From NCBI GenBank assembly GCA_001708385.1, contig CP012388.1, positions 2,976,001 to 3,040,000 on the forward strand: a stretch of DNA of 64,000 nt, given 5' to 3'. The notes beneath the pieces are model-generated. The model was not told the DNA's origin, ran no database searches, and was given only the letters and a program-made list of their open reading frames with translations. The DNA comes from Flavobacterium psychrophilum. GTDB taxonomy: Bacteria; Bacteroidota; Bacteroidia; Flavobacteriales; Flavobacteriaceae. A program made the position numbers and the translations under genes. The stretch's first letter is position 1, and the number at the start of each line of letters is the position of its first letter. Shown here in pieces: positions 52,660 through 62,433 of this stretch.

Positions 52660-52686
52660 CCGCCAATGTAATCTGTTTAGATATAC

Positions 52687-52719
52687 TACCCGTCCTGATT
52701 TCAGGACGGGTATTTTTTT
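52687..52719 (+). terminator. Terminator of pdhA-pdhC
   Basis: 12-bp stem TACCCGTCCTGA (52687-52698) / TCAGGACGGGTA (52701-52712) with a short TT loop, then T-run. Strong. Confidence 0.93.
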
Positions 52720-53033
52720 ATATATAATCGTGAAAACCTGCTTAAATAACGCTGATGTTTTCTCAGGAATTAATCTTGCTTTGCTTCAGGTAAAACGTTC
52801 AGTTTAATATTGCACTTTCTGCTTTCAAAATGAAATTTTAGAAAGCGTAAAATTAGATTGATAATTTTATGATATTTAAGTCTTTATGAATTAATGTTGC
52901 GCTTTTGGTATTTTCGTGAAAATATAAGCTTCTTGTAAATGTGAGAATTCTAAACAATGGTTTTTGTAGCAGGATTTTCTTCCGAAACAAACGGGATTTT
53001 TTTCTTATTTTAGCTGAATTCAAAATCAATCAA
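52720..53033. other. 314-nt intergenic region
   Basis: AT-rich, between the pdh terminator and the M28 peptidase. No hairpin, promoter box of full consensus, or coding frame is supported. An in-frame extension of the M28 gene to 52941 lacks a signal peptide and is rejected. Confidence 0.5.
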
Positions 53034-53987
53034 ATGAAAAAACTATTATTTGTTTCCCTGCTATCATTAGGGTGTGTTGCTTTTACGTCTGCACAAAAAA
53101 AGAGAACGGCTCCGGCACCTTATAAGGTTGAAGAAAAATCGGTAGAGGCAACGCTCAAGTTTTTATCTTCGGACGAACTTAAGGGGCGTGATGCGGGTTC
53201 TGAAGGGGCAGAAATGGCAGCTAAATACCTTGAAGATGTTTTTAAAAAGAACGGTATCAAACCTTATTTTGCTACTTATAGGGATACACTTACTAACTAT
53301 GCTATTACTTCGTACAATGTTATAGGATACCTTGAAGGTACCGACCCGGTTCTTAAAAAAGAGTTTGTGGTTCTTGGAGCACATTATGACCATATTGGTG
53401 TAGCCGAAACTGCGGTAAACGGAGACAATATATACAATGGAGCCGATGACAATGCTACCGGTACTACAAGTGTTGCTGAATTGGTGAACTACTACGGAAA
53501 AACGAAATCGAACAAAAGGAGTATATTATTCTGTTTCTTCTCTGCTGAGGAAGATGGACTTTTGGGGTCTAAGCATTTGGCGGCAAAACTTAAAGCGCAA
53601 AACTTTAATATTTATACGATGCTTAATTTCGAAATGACAGGTGTGCCTCTTGGCGGCGACGTGCTTTCGTATCTTACCGGTTATGGCAGAAGTAATATGG
53701 CTGATAAAATAAACGAGTATGCGGGTAAAAAAGTAGTTGGTTCTAACGCGTTTGAAATGCAATACCAATTATTCAGGGCATCAGATAACTATCCGTTCTT
53801 TATGGAGTTTAATGTGCCATCGCATACTATAAGCACTACAGAAATGACAACTTTTAAATTCTATCACCAGCTAGGCGATGAATTTGGGCAAATGGATACA
53901 AAACACATGACGGGGTTTATTCAGGAAATGATACCTGTTGTAGAAAAAATGGTGAATGCACCAACCAAAGAAATTGTATTGAAATAA
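53034..53987 (+). CDS. Secreted M28-family zinc aminopeptidase
   Basis: 317 residues from the ATG at 53034, which gives the signal peptide MKKLLFVSLLSLGCVAFTSAQ. M28 zinc-binding and catalytic blocks: VVLGAHYDHIGV (H117), YNGADDNATGT (D139), SAEEDGLLGSKH (E172/E173). A periplasmic or surface aminopeptidase acting on peptides. The next gene (SDR) starts 2 nt after its stop, so the two are co-transcribed; the M28-SDR-SprT order is probably an operon. Confidence 0.92.
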   Translation: MKKLLFVSLLSLGCVAFTSAQKKRTAPAPYKVEEKSVEATLKFLSSDELKGRDAGSEGAEMAAKYLEDVFKKNGIKPYFATYRDTLTNYAITSYNVIGYLEGTDPVLKKEFVVLGAHYDHIGVAETAVNGDNIYNGADDNATGTTSVAELVNYYGKTKSNKRSILFCFFSAEEDGLLGSKHLAAKLKAQNFNIYTMLNFEMTGVPLGGDVLSYLTGYGRSNMADKINEYAGKKVVGSNAFEMQYQLFRASDNYPFFMEFNVPSHTISTTEMTTFKFYHQLGDEFGQMDTKHMTGFIQEMIPVVEKMVNAPTKEIVLK

Positions 53988-53989
53988 TA

Positions 53990-54667
53990 ATGAAGAATAT
54001 AATTATAACAGGTACAAGCAGGGGGATAGGCTATGAGCTTGCGCTTCAGTTTGCCAACGCGGGTAATAATGTACTGGCGGTATCCCGAAAAATACCTCAG
54101 GCTTTTATCGAAAACCAAAATATTGCCTGCCTGGGTATCGATCTTGCATCGGGCGAAGGCCTTGAAAATATCAAAGATTTTATAGAAAGCACATGGCATA
54201 AGGTAGATATTGTTATTCATAATGCCGGGGCACTTTTGCTTAAACCGTTTGCAGAAATTAGCGCTGAAGAGTTTGAATACATTTATAAAGTAAACGTATT
54301 TGGCGTGGCTGCGCTTGACAGGGTAGTGTTGCCTTATATGCAGGCTGGCGGGCATGTTATAACTATAAGTAGTATGGGTGGTGTTCAGGGCACTGTTAAG
54401 TTTGCAGGACTGGCTGCATACAGTTCCAGTAAAGGGGCTGTAATAACGCTTAGCGAGCTTTTAGCCGAAGAATACCGTGATAAGGGAATTGCGTTTAATG
54501 TACTTGCTTTAGGGGCTGTAAACACAGAGATGCTTCAGGAAGCTTTCCCAGGGTATGAGGCTCCACTCTCGCCAAAAGAAATGAGTGATTATATCTTTAA
54601 TTTTGCTCTTACAGGGCATAAATATTTTAACGGTAAGGTACTGCAGGTTTCCAGTACCACTCCCTAA
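53990..54667 (+). CDS. Short-chain dehydrogenase/reductase
   Basis: 225 residues. Rossmann motif TGTSRGIG (7-14), NAG at 78-80, catalytic S128 and YxxxK as Y144-K148 (AYSSSK). NAD(P)-dependent reduction or oxidation of an unknown carbonyl or alcohol. It starts 2 nt after the M28 gene and is followed within 19 nt by the SprT-like gene. The substrate cannot be told from sequence. Confidence 0.93.
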   Translation: MKNIIITGTSRGIGYELALQFANAGNNVLAVSRKIPQAFIENQNIACLGIDLASGEGLENIKDFIESTWHKVDIVIHNAGALLLKPFAEISAEEFEYIYKVNVFGVAALDRVVLPYMQAGGHVITISSMGGVQGTVKFAGLAAYSSSKGAVITLSELLAEEYRDKGIAFNVLALGAVNTEMLQEAFPGYEAPLSPKEMSDYIFNFALTGHKYFNGKVLQVSSTTP

Positions 54668-54686
54668 TTAATCAGCTGTTTTTAGA

Positions 54687-55283
54687 TTGAAACATATACT
54701 TGCGCCATATATACCGGAACATGCAACAGATACAGTTTTTGAGCTGATAAAACTCTATGGGGTTAACTTAAAAATTGTAAATGAGCGCGTAACACGTCAT
54801 GGTGATTATCGTCGCGATCCTAATGGCCAGCACCAGATAACGGTAAATGCTAATCTTAATAAATACAGGTTTCTTATTACTTTAATTCACGAAATAGCAC
54901 ATTTGGCTGCTTTCGAAAAGTTTGGGAGGAATATAAAACCACACGGTGATGAGTGGAAAGTAACTTTTCAGAAACTTATGGTTCCATTTATACGTCCCGA
55001 AATATTTCCTACCCAGTTATTGCCTTTACTGGCAAGGCATTTCAGGAATCCGAAAGCCAGTAGCGATACCGATGCAACACTGTCTTTGGCGCTAAAACAA
55101 TTTGATGAAAGGTCTGAAAAGAATTATATCTTTGAAATTCCTTACGGAAGTAATTTCAGGATTCATAACGGTAAGATCTTTAAAAAAGGTGCGCAGCGCA
55201 TTAAGCGGTTTGAGTGTCTTGAAGTAAGTACGGGCAGGGTTTATCTGTTTAATCCTAATGCAGAAGTAGAGCTGCTGTCGTAA
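54687..55283 (+). CDS. SprT-like zinc metalloprotease
   Basis: 198 residues from a TTG start; the frame has a stop at 54669-54671 just upstream and no ATG, so TTG is the only start that keeps the N-terminus MKHILAPYIP. Zinc motif HEIAH (H68, E69, H72) with a third ligand candidate H86 in PHGDEWK. The SprT family includes cytoplasmic proteases linked to DNA-protein crosslinks and to metal homeostasis; the bacterial role is not settled. The C-terminus has a strand-rich tail. It is third in an apparent M28-SDR-SprT operon. Confidence 0.88.
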   Translation: MKHILAPYIPEHATDTVFELIKLYGVNLKIVNERVTRHGDYRRDPNGQHQITVNANLNKYRFLITLIHEIAHLAAFEKFGRNIKPHGDEWKVTFQKLMVPFIRPEIFPTQLLPLLARHFRNPKASSDTDATLSLALKQFDERSEKNYIFEIPYGSNFRIHNGKIFKKGAQRIKRFECLEVSTGRVYLFNPNAEVELLS

Positions 55284-55359
55284 GTGTTAAATGAAAATTA
55301 AACGGTTTTGATTTTCACTTTTTTAGTGAAATCTTTACTTAGAAATTAAATTCATAGCA

Positions 55360-56433
55360 ATGAACAAAAATTATTTTGCGGTATTAATGGCGGGCGGTGT
55401 AGGTTCGCGCTTTTGGCCGGTAAGTACTGCACAATTTCCTAAACAGTTTCATGATATGCTTGGAACTGGAGAAACACTTATTCAGAAAACTTTCAGCAGG
55501 TTAACCCAGATTATACCGAAAGAGAATATACTTATACTTACTAACGAAATATATAATGACATAGTGCTGGAACAATTGCCGGAGGTGTCTCCTGAGCAAA
55601 TTGTACTTGAACCTGCTATGCGTAACACTGCACCATGCATTTTGTATGCATCACTTAAAATTCAGAAAATAAATCCTGATGCTGTTATGGTGGTAGCACC
55701 TACAGACCATTGGATTGAAGACGAAGCCGCATTTTTAGATAATCTTCAGCGCGCTTTTGACTGTGCCCAAAAAGAAGAAGTTTTAATGACGCTTGGTATA
55801 AAACCTACTTTTCCTAATACAGGATATGGCTACATTGAATACGATGCCCAAAATGAAAGGCAAATTAAAAAGGTTACCCAGTTTAGGGAGAAACCTGATT
55901 ATACTACTGCAAAATCATTTTTAGAACAGGGTAATTTCCTTTGGAATGCCGGTATATTTATATGGGGCGTAAAAGCAGTTACGAAAGCCTTTGTGAAATT
56001 TCAGCCCACAATGTATGAACTGTTCATGAATGGCTATGATATTTACAATACGCCTGCCGAGAAGAATTTTATTATTGAAAATTATGGTAATAGCGAGAAT
56101 ATGTCTATTGACTATGCTGTAATGGAAAAAGCACCAAACGTATATGTGCTTCCGGCTGCTTTTGACTGGAATGATCTTGGTACATGGGGATCGTTGCACG
56201 ATAAGCTTGCTAAAGACGAAAACAATAATACGGTTGTTAATGCTAGGGTTTTTATGGAAAACTCGTCTAACAATATTATAAGGGCAGATAAAGGAAAGAC
56301 CGTAATTATAGACGGTATTAACAATTATATCATTGTAGATAAAGAAGATATTCTGCTTATATATCCTAAAGAAAAAGAGCAGGAAATTAAAAAAATTACA
56401 GAACTTGTTACCGGTTCTGCCAAAAAAGTCTGA
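55360..56433 (+). CDS. manC: Mannose-1-phosphate guanylyltransferase
   Basis: 357 residues. Transfers GMP from GTP to mannose-1-phosphate, giving GDP-mannose for surface polysaccharides. N-terminal nucleotidyltransferase signature GGVGSRFWPVS with FPKQ, VVAPTDHWI, EKP, and FLWNAGIF. Length fits the single-domain Bacteroidetes enzyme without a C-terminal isomerase. It lies 76 nt after the SprT gene and 86 nt before the cargo gene. Confidence 0.92.
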   Translation: MNKNYFAVLMAGGVGSRFWPVSTAQFPKQFHDMLGTGETLIQKTFSRLTQIIPKENILILTNEIYNDIVLEQLPEVSPEQIVLEPAMRNTAPCILYASLKIQKINPDAVMVVAPTDHWIEDEAAFLDNLQRAFDCAQKEEVLMTLGIKPTFPNTGYGYIEYDAQNERQIKKVTQFREKPDYTTAKSFLEQGNFLWNAGIFIWGVKAVTKAFVKFQPTMYELFMNGYDIYNTPAEKNFIIENYGNSENMSIDYAVMEKAPNVYVLPAAFDWNDLGTWGSLHDKLAKDENNNTVVNARVFMENSSNNIIRADKGKTVIIDGINNYIIVDKEDILLIYPKEKEQEIKKITELVTGSAKKV

Positions 56434-56519
56434 TATAAGTAATTGTTTTTGATATCATTTGTAGGGTTTTTTTGGTTTTAGCTGTTATCTTTATTGCACT
56501 TAAACCAAACCAACCAAGC

Positions 56520-59500
56520 ATGAACCAACGATTACCTTACGTAAGGGTGTTATTTACTGTAATAACGCTTTTTTTTACTTTACACTCGTTTGCTCAGTTA
56601 CCTCCTTTTAATTTTACTGTGTCCGTAACAGATCAGACATGCCTTAATAATGGCGTACTTACTTTTACTACATCGGGCACCCAGGCCGGGGCGGGCATTA
56701 CATTTACAGTGTATAAGCTTCCGGATACAATTAACTACGTGATAGAAACTACCAATACGGTAGTACCCGGCCGTTCGGCGGGAAACTATCGTATTGTGGC
56801 TACCCAGTCATTAAATGGTCAGGTAATTACCAACACACAAGATGTTGTTATAGCCAATCTTATAGCACCTTTAGATTTTGTACTTATTGCCAAATCTGCG
56901 CTTTGTGGTAATGATGGCGCTATTACGGTGACAACCATTTCCGGATATCCTGCATCCTACGAAATTATAGAAGGCCCTGTATTGAGGCCGCTTCAGTCAT
57001 CAAATATATTTAGCGGTCTACCTACAGGCTTGTATAGGGTTAGGGTTTTTGATATTTGCGGGGAGGGAGATCCTAAAGAAGTATTGGTTCAGCAGGCTAC
57101 TCCAGGGCTAAGTATAGGTGTTATCAGCGATATTGAATATCTCAACTGTAATGACCTGATAGTCACGCAGGATTTTTTTCCACCTACAGGAACTCAAATT
57201 GCCTATCCTATTTACATACAAATTACCGTTTATCCTCCGGGCGGGGCGGCACCCGTGGTATTAAACCAGGTTGTAACCGGTGGTTCTACATTTCCTTTAA
57301 ATATTCCGTATTATCCGGGTAATTACACCTACGATATTAAAGCTACAGATTCATGTGGCAGGGTTTATAATAAAACATCTAACGGACTTACAGCAGTAAA
57401 TAAAGATCTTGCTTTGTCTGTTGACAGACAGGAAGAAGATTGCGGTGACAATTATTTTATCATAAGGCCCGAAAATTTTACACCTCCTTATACCCTTAGT
57501 TTTCCAACGGCTCCCGATGGTTTTAATCCGTTACTGATTAATCCTGATCATCCTGAATTCATTACTAATGAGGCTGTGTATGGTGGTAACGGTGTATATG
57601 TGCCCGAAGGTCCATATGTAGTAAATATTATAGATGGATGTCTGAGAACGGCAACACTTTCATTCACAATAGTAGATATTCCTATAGAGCCTGCAGTCGC
57701 CGAAACCGACGCGGATTGTAACGATCCTAACGGATCTATTAGTATAACGATTCCCGGTAGGGAGATTACGGAGATCAAAATGAATAGTGGGCCAAATCCG
57801 CCTTATAGCGGTTTCCCTATAGATATGAGTTCGGATGTTGACAGTGAAGGTGAATTTACGTTGGATCCTGCTCCGCAGGGACAATATTTGTTCTTTGTAA
57901 AGGATTCCTGCGATGATGAATATCTTGTTGAAGCAGAAATAGGTGTGGCTAATGCAGTACAAACCCTAAGCGTATCACAGCGTCCGGGATGTACACAAGG
58001 ACAGGGAAGTGTAAAAATCACGGGAACAAAAGGGCTTGGAGGTTTTACAATTACCAATGCGCCGCCAACATTTCCTACCCCTTATGTAGGAACACCTAAC
58101 ATTGCTTCTGATGGGGCTTTTTATATGAACTCTATGCCGGGAGGGCTGTACACTATACAAACGGTTGATGACTGCGGTACAGTTAATACCCAGAATATAA
58201 CTGTAGCAGGATATAACGTAACTAATAATGATTTTACGGTGACACCACACTGCGGATCTTTTGATTTGGAGTTCCTTCATTTAAGCAACGGTACGTATGT
58301 ACAGGGATTCTATCTTCAAAAATTTAATGAAACAGATAATGTATGGGAACATCCGGCTACGGGTGTAGATTATGTGGAAGGAAGTCAGGCAACGTCAATT
58401 AACTCTGTGGTGCTGTCTAATAATGTGCTTATACCTACGTTGTCCTACATGGGGAGATTCAGGGTGCTAAAAACATTTTTTGTTTACGCTAACGGAAACC
58501 TAACCAATATTCGATGCACGCAAGTGCTCCGCGAATTTGAATTTGAAAATGAAAAACCGGTAATTACAGATGTATACGGTTTTCCGTGCAGTAACGGAAC
58601 AACCGAAGTTGCTGTAGTTGCCCAGGGTGTAGCACCTTTGCATTATGCTATAACAACAAAAGATAACCAGGTGTTTACTGTTGATAACGGAGAGTCTAAT
58701 GTGTTTACAGGACTGGAAAGCGGAATTTACAATTTCGAAGTTTCCGATGTTTGTGGTTTTGTCAGGAACATCAGGCTTGATGTAGATTCGCTGGATCCTT
58801 TGGCAATAAAAGCTGATGGATTCTGCGAAGGCGAAGACAGTTTTTTATTTGTTCAGGAGTTTAGTTTCTTAGATTACAAATGGTATAAGGAAGGTTCACC
58901 GAATATGGTGCTTAGCACAACAGGTACTTTATTATTTCCGGATTATGAGTCGGCATCTGATGCAGGCAGCTATATATTAGAAATTACAACCGATAATCCT
59001 TTGTCGTGCATGAACCAGATATTAGAATATAATCTAAATTTAAACGCTGTTCCAAATGCGGGAGAAAACATCACAGCCCAGTTTTGTAATGCCGGACAAA
59101 GTATCAACCTGAATAACTTTCTTGCTACAGGTATCAGTAGGACGGGTGTATGGGAAGATATGAATGCAACAGGCTTCTTAACGAGCAGTATACTTTCCGG
59201 CGATGGTCTTGCGCCAGGAACTTATCAATTTAGGTATACGCTTGCAGGGTTGTGTAACCAAACCGATGAAGCCTTACTTACACTTGAAGTTAGAAACAAG
59301 CCGTTGCCGCCTGCGATAAGCGGTACAAGTCCGGTTTGTGAAGGTGTAGACCTTCAGCTTACTGCCGATGCAGTAGGAGGAGCTTCTTATGCGTGGACAG
59401 GGCCTAATAGTTTTTCTTCCTCAGAACAAAATCCGCTTATTGAAAATTCAACAGAAAATAATTCAGGAACCTATTCGCTTACCGTAACGGTAAACGGATG

Positions 59501-60764
59501 TTCTTCCGATGCGGTAGAATATGCGGTAACAGTGCTAGCTGCGCCCAATGCGGGACTTGACGGTATTTCTGCGCCAATTTGTAACGAAGGTAATGCTTTA
59601 GATCTTACAGATTATCTTACAGGTACATTCGACGTTGATGGTACGTGGGAAGATGTTGATGCAACAGGTGCTGTAAATGGCGATATGTTTGCAACAGCCG
59701 GAATAGCTCCAGGGGTGTATAGGTTTAGATACTCAGTTACGAATATATGTAATGCTACTGATGATGCCCTTGTAACACTGGAGTTGGTTGACATTCCCGA
59801 TGCTCCAACAGTACAAACGGTAGTACCGATATGTGAAGGTGCCGATATTCAGCTCTCTGCTGATGCTCCTGCTAACGCAATATATTCATGGTCAGGACCG
59901 GATGGATTTACATCTGCAGAGCAAAACCCGCTAATTACTGCTGCCGGGATGTCAGCGAATGGAAATTATATAGTAAATGTGAGGGTGAACGGATGCACAT
60001 CTGATGCTGTTGAAGTTCCTGTTACAGTTAGAGCTATACCTCAGTTTAATGTAGTTGGTAATACGGCACTCTGTGAAGGACAGACGTCGTTATTAACGGT
60101 AATACCTGATAACTTTGATGGCGGTACCGTACTTTACAGATGGTATTATGAAGGTACTGAGCTTACGGAAGCTACAGCTAATTTACAGATTGACAATACA
60201 GGAATGTATCAGGTAATAGTAGATAATAATAATTGTACTACGGCAAGGGATATTGAGGTTGTTCCTAATGAAAATCCTTTTGAAGTGGTTTTAGATTCCG
60301 GATGTATTGATTACGATTATATGCTTTGGATAGCAAATATTGACGATATTCAGGGAGCGGTAGTAACATGGACAGGTCCGGGTGGTTTTTCTTTTACAGG
60401 TCCAAGGGCGGATATTACGAATAAGTTCCCGGGTACATATAACGTAACTGTAACGAATGCCGAAGGCTGTACCGCTGAGGCCTCGATTCCCATAGATAAT
60501 ACAACCTGCTATATACCAAGGGGGGTTTCTCCCAACGGTGACGGACTTAATGATACGTTTGACCTATCTAACCTTGATGTTATAAAGCTTAAAATATTCA
60601 ACAGGTACGGGCTTAAGGTTTATGAAGCCAATAACTATCTGAACGAATGGTATGGGCAGTCAGATAAAGGGACGCTGCCAACAGCTACGTACTATTATGT
60701 AGTAACATTATCTGCCGGTAAAGAAGTAACCGGATGGGTTTACCTGCAAAGGGAAGAAAAGTAG
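56520..60764 (+). CDS. Large T9SS-exported protein with repeat units and type B C-terminal domain
   Basis: 1414 residues from the ATG at 56520, which gives MNQRLPYVRVLFTVITLFF and the cleavage motif HSFAQ; a frame from 56472 adds 16 residues without signal features. The C-terminal ~85 residues (RGVSPNGDGLNDTF, KIFNRYGLKVYE, WYGQSDKGTLPTATYYYVV) are the gliding-motility-associated CHU_C/type B CTD that directs T9SS export and surface attachment. The body carries Ig/PKD-like repeats; two ~160-residue units near the C-terminus are nearly copies. Probably a surface adhesin or scaffold; the target is unknown. Long gene without internal stop. Confidence 0.93.
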   Translation: MNQRLPYVRVLFTVITLFFTLHSFAQLPPFNFTVSVTDQTCLNNGVLTFTTSGTQAGAGITFTVYKLPDTINYVIETTNTVVPGRSAGNYRIVATQSLNGQVITNTQDVVIANLIAPLDFVLIAKSALCGNDGAITVTTISGYPASYEIIEGPVLRPLQSSNIFSGLPTGLYRVRVFDICGEGDPKEVLVQQATPGLSIGVISDIEYLNCNDLIVTQDFFPPTGTQIAYPIYIQITVYPPGGAAPVVLNQVVTGGSTFPLNIPYYPGNYTYDIKATDSCGRVYNKTSNGLTAVNKDLALSVDRQEEDCGDNYFIIRPENFTPPYTLSFPTAPDGFNPLLINPDHPEFITNEAVYGGNGVYVPEGPYVVNIIDGCLRTATLSFTIVDIPIEPAVAETDADCNDPNGSISITIPGREITEIKMNSGPNPPYSGFPIDMSSDVDSEGEFTLDPAPQGQYLFFVKDSCDDEYLVEAEIGVANAVQTLSVSQRPGCTQGQGSVKITGTKGLGGFTITNAPPTFPTPYVGTPNIASDGAFYMNSMPGGLYTIQTVDDCGTVNTQNITVAGYNVTNNDFTVTPHCGSFDLEFLHLSNGTYVQGFYLQKFNETDNVWEHPATGVDYVEGSQATSINSVVLSNNVLIPTLSYMGRFRVLKTFFVYANGNLTNIRCTQVLREFEFENEKPVITDVYGFPCSNGTTEVAVVAQGVAPLHYAITTKDNQVFTVDNGESNVFTGLESGIYNFEVSDVCGFVRNIRLDVDSLDPLAIKADGFCEGEDSFLFVQEFSFLDYKWYKEGSPNMVLSTTGTLLFPDYESASDAGSYILEITTDNPLSCMNQILEYNLNLNAVPNAGENITAQFCNAGQSINLNNFLATGISRTGVWEDMNATGFLTSSILSGDGLAPGTYQFRYTLAGLCNQTDEALLTLEVRNKPLPPAISGTSPVCEGVDLQLTADAVGGASYAWTGPNSFSSSEQNPLIENSTENNSGTYSLTVTVNGCSSDAVEYAVTVLAAPNAGLDGISAPICNEGNALDLTDYLTGTFDVDGTWEDVDATGAVNGDMFATAGIAPGVYRFRYSVTNICNATDDALVTLELVDIPDAPTVQTVVPICEGADIQLSADAPANAIYSWSGPDGFTSAEQNPLITAAGMSANGNYIVNVRVNGCTSDAVEVPVTVRAIPQFNVVGNTALCEGQTSLLTVIPDNFDGGTVLYRWYYEGTELTEATANLQIDNTGMYQVIVDNNNCTTARDIEVVPNENPFEVVLDSGCIDYDYMLWIANIDDIQGAVVTWTGPGGFSFTGPRADITNKFPGTYNVTVTNAEGCTAEASIPIDNTTCYIPRGVSPNGDGLNDTFDLSNLDVIKLKIFNRYGLKVYEANNYLNEWYGQSDKGTLPTATYYYVVTLSAGKEVTGWVYLQREEK
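59050..60030 (+). repeat. Two ~490-bp tandem coding repeats (Ig-like unit pairs)
   Basis: Unit 1 (about 59050-59540) and unit 2 (about 59540-60030) each encode PNAG, then GVWEDMNATG or GTWEDVDATG, then GTYQFRYT or GVYRFRYS, then CEGVDLQL or CEGADIQL, then SAEQNPLI-type and NGCSSDAVE or NGCTSDAVE. Protein-level similarity with clear nucleotide drift suggests an old duplication of one two-domain unit. Confidence 0.8.
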
Positions 60765-60781
60765 AGTATATTGATACAAAC

Positions 60782-60815
60782 AAAAAGCGCTTAGATTATC
60801 TAAGCGCTTTTTTTA
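60782..60815. terminator. Bidirectional terminator
   Basis: 14-bp stem AAAAAGCGCTTAGA (60782-60795) / TCTAAGCGCTTTTT (60799-60812), TTA loop. It separates the convergent T9SS cargo gene and mlaF. Confidence 0.93.
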
Positions 60816-61610
60816 CTTTTTATTGTGATGATTATGATCATCATCTTCTGCTTCAGCTAAAAGGCTTTCACGCACTTTTTTAAACAGGTCTGACGAATAA
60901 ACAAACTCAACGATAGACTTGTTTCTTGTTTCCAATATCTCCTCGTTATTGCCTTCCCATTCTTTAATTCCATTTTTAAGAAAGACGATCTTTTCGCCAA
61001 TCTGTAAAACAGAGTTCATATCGTGGGTGTTTATAACTGTAGTAATTTCATATTCTTTAGTAATCTCCTGGATAAGCTCATCAATTACGATAGATGTTTC
61101 CGGGTCAAGTCCCGAGTTGGGCTCATCGCAAAAAAGATACTTTGGGTTGTTAACTATAGCCCTTGCAATAGCAACCCTTTTTTGCATACCACCCGAAATT
61201 TCATTTGGAAACTTCTTATTGGCATCTTTAAGGTTTACTCTCTCCAGTACTTCGTTTACACGGTCTCTAACCTCACGGGCTCTTTTACTGGTAAACATCT
61301 TTAGGGGGAAGCCTACGTTGTCTTCTACGGTCATAGAGTCAAACAATGCACTGCCCTGAAATACCATACCTATTTCTGTACGAAGTGTTCTTTTTTCATC
61401 CGGGCTCAGCTCAGAATATATCCTTCCATCAAACGAAATAGTTCCCGAATCGGGCGAGTGAATACCCAAAAGTGTTTTAAGCATAACGGTTTTACCCGAT
61501 CCGCTTCGGCCTATAATAAGGTTTGTCTTTCCTGTCTCAAACGTTGTGGAGATACCTTTTAATACTTTAGATTCCCCAAACGATTTCTCTATGTCTTTAA
61601 CCTCTATCAT
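60813..61610 (-). CDS. mlaF: Lipid ABC transporter ATP-binding protein MlaF-like
   Basis: 265 residues from the ATG at 61610 (20 extra codons upstream lack homology). Walker A GRSGSGKT at 34-41, signature NEISGGMQKRVAIARAI and Walker B FCDEPNSGLD. MlaF family: it powers phospholipid trafficking between the membranes with MlaE. Its ATG overlaps the TAA of mlaE by one nucleotide (TAATG). The C-terminus has a His/Asp-rich tail (DDDHNHHNKK). Confidence 0.93.
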   Translation of the reverse strand: MIEVKDIEKSFGESKVLKGISTTFETGKTNLIIGRSGSGKTVMLKTLLGIHSPDSGTISFDGRIYSELSPDEKRTLRTEIGMVFQGSALFDSMTVEDNVGFPLKMFTSKRAREVRDRVNEVLERVNLKDANKKFPNEISGGMQKRVAIARAIVNNPKYLFCDEPNSGLDPETSIVIDELIQEITKEYEITTVINTHDMNSVLQIGEKIVFLKNGIKEWEGNNEEILETRNKSIVEFVYSSDLFKKVRESLLAEAEDDDHNHHNKK

Positions 61611-62350
61611 TAGCTTAAAAGTAATTGCGTTATAATATAGTTCACCAAAATGATAACAACACTGGTCCATACAAACGATGTTGTACTTGCTTTACCAACC
61701 TCTAACGCTCCACCTTTCATAAAGTAACCATGGAAAGAAGGTATAGTTGCTAATAGGAAACCGAATATAAATGTTTTAAAGAAGGCATAAAACACGTGAA
61801 ACGGTTTAAAGTCAGTTTGCAAACCCTGTAAAAACTCTTCGCTACCGGCAAAGCCTCCATAAACACCTGCAAGCCATCCACCTAAAATACCCAGGAACAT
61901 TGCTACCGATATTACAAACGGGTACAATGCAAAAGCAAGTATTTTTGGGAATACAAGGTAGTTAAGCGAGTTAACCCCCATAACTTCCAGTGCATCTATC
62001 TGTTCTGTAACACGCATAGTACCTATACTCGATGTAATATAAGAACCTGCACGACCAGCCATAATTATGGAAATAAAGGTTGGTGCAAACTCCAGTATAA
62101 CCGACTGCCTTGTTGCAAAAGCAATAAGCGATTTTGGTATTAGCGGGTTTGTTAAGTTAAGTGCTGTTTGTATCGCCACAACCCCGCCTATGAAGAACGA
62201 GATAAATGCAACGATGCCCATAGAGCCTATAATAAGGTCATCTATTTCTTTTAAGATCAGTGGTTTCATCACCTTCCACTTAGTTGGTTTATTAAAAACC
62301 TCCTTAAGCATAAGGAAATAACGGCCTATCTGGTGTAATGCTTTTATCAT
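61610..62350 (-). CDS. mlaE: Lipid ABC transporter permease MlaE-like
   Basis: 246 residues, 5-6 TM segments. MlaE family blocks: FIGGVVAIQTALNL, PTFISIIMAGRAGSYI and EQIDALEVMGVN. Inner-membrane permease of the Mla phospholipid system. It is translationally coupled to mlaF downstream. No mlaD (MCE) gene is adjacent, so the substrate-binding partner must be encoded elsewhere. Confidence 0.93.
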   Translation of the reverse strand: MIKALHQIGRYFLMLKEVFNKPTKWKVMKPLILKEIDDLIIGSMGIVAFISFFIGGVVAIQTALNLTNPLIPKSLIAFATRQSVILEFAPTFISIIMAGRAGSYITSSIGTMRVTEQIDALEVMGVNSLNYLVFPKILAFALYPFVISVAMFLGILGGWLAGVYGGFAGSEEFLQGLQTDFKPFHVFYAFFKTFIFGFLLATIPSFHGYFMKGGALEVGKASTTSFVWTSVVIILVNYIITQLLLS

Positions 62351-62433
62351 TTATGAGTCGAAAATAAAAGGCTAAAGTACCGAATTGTAGCCAGTAATTA
62401 GTATTAGTTAATAGTTTTTTAATACTCTTAGGG

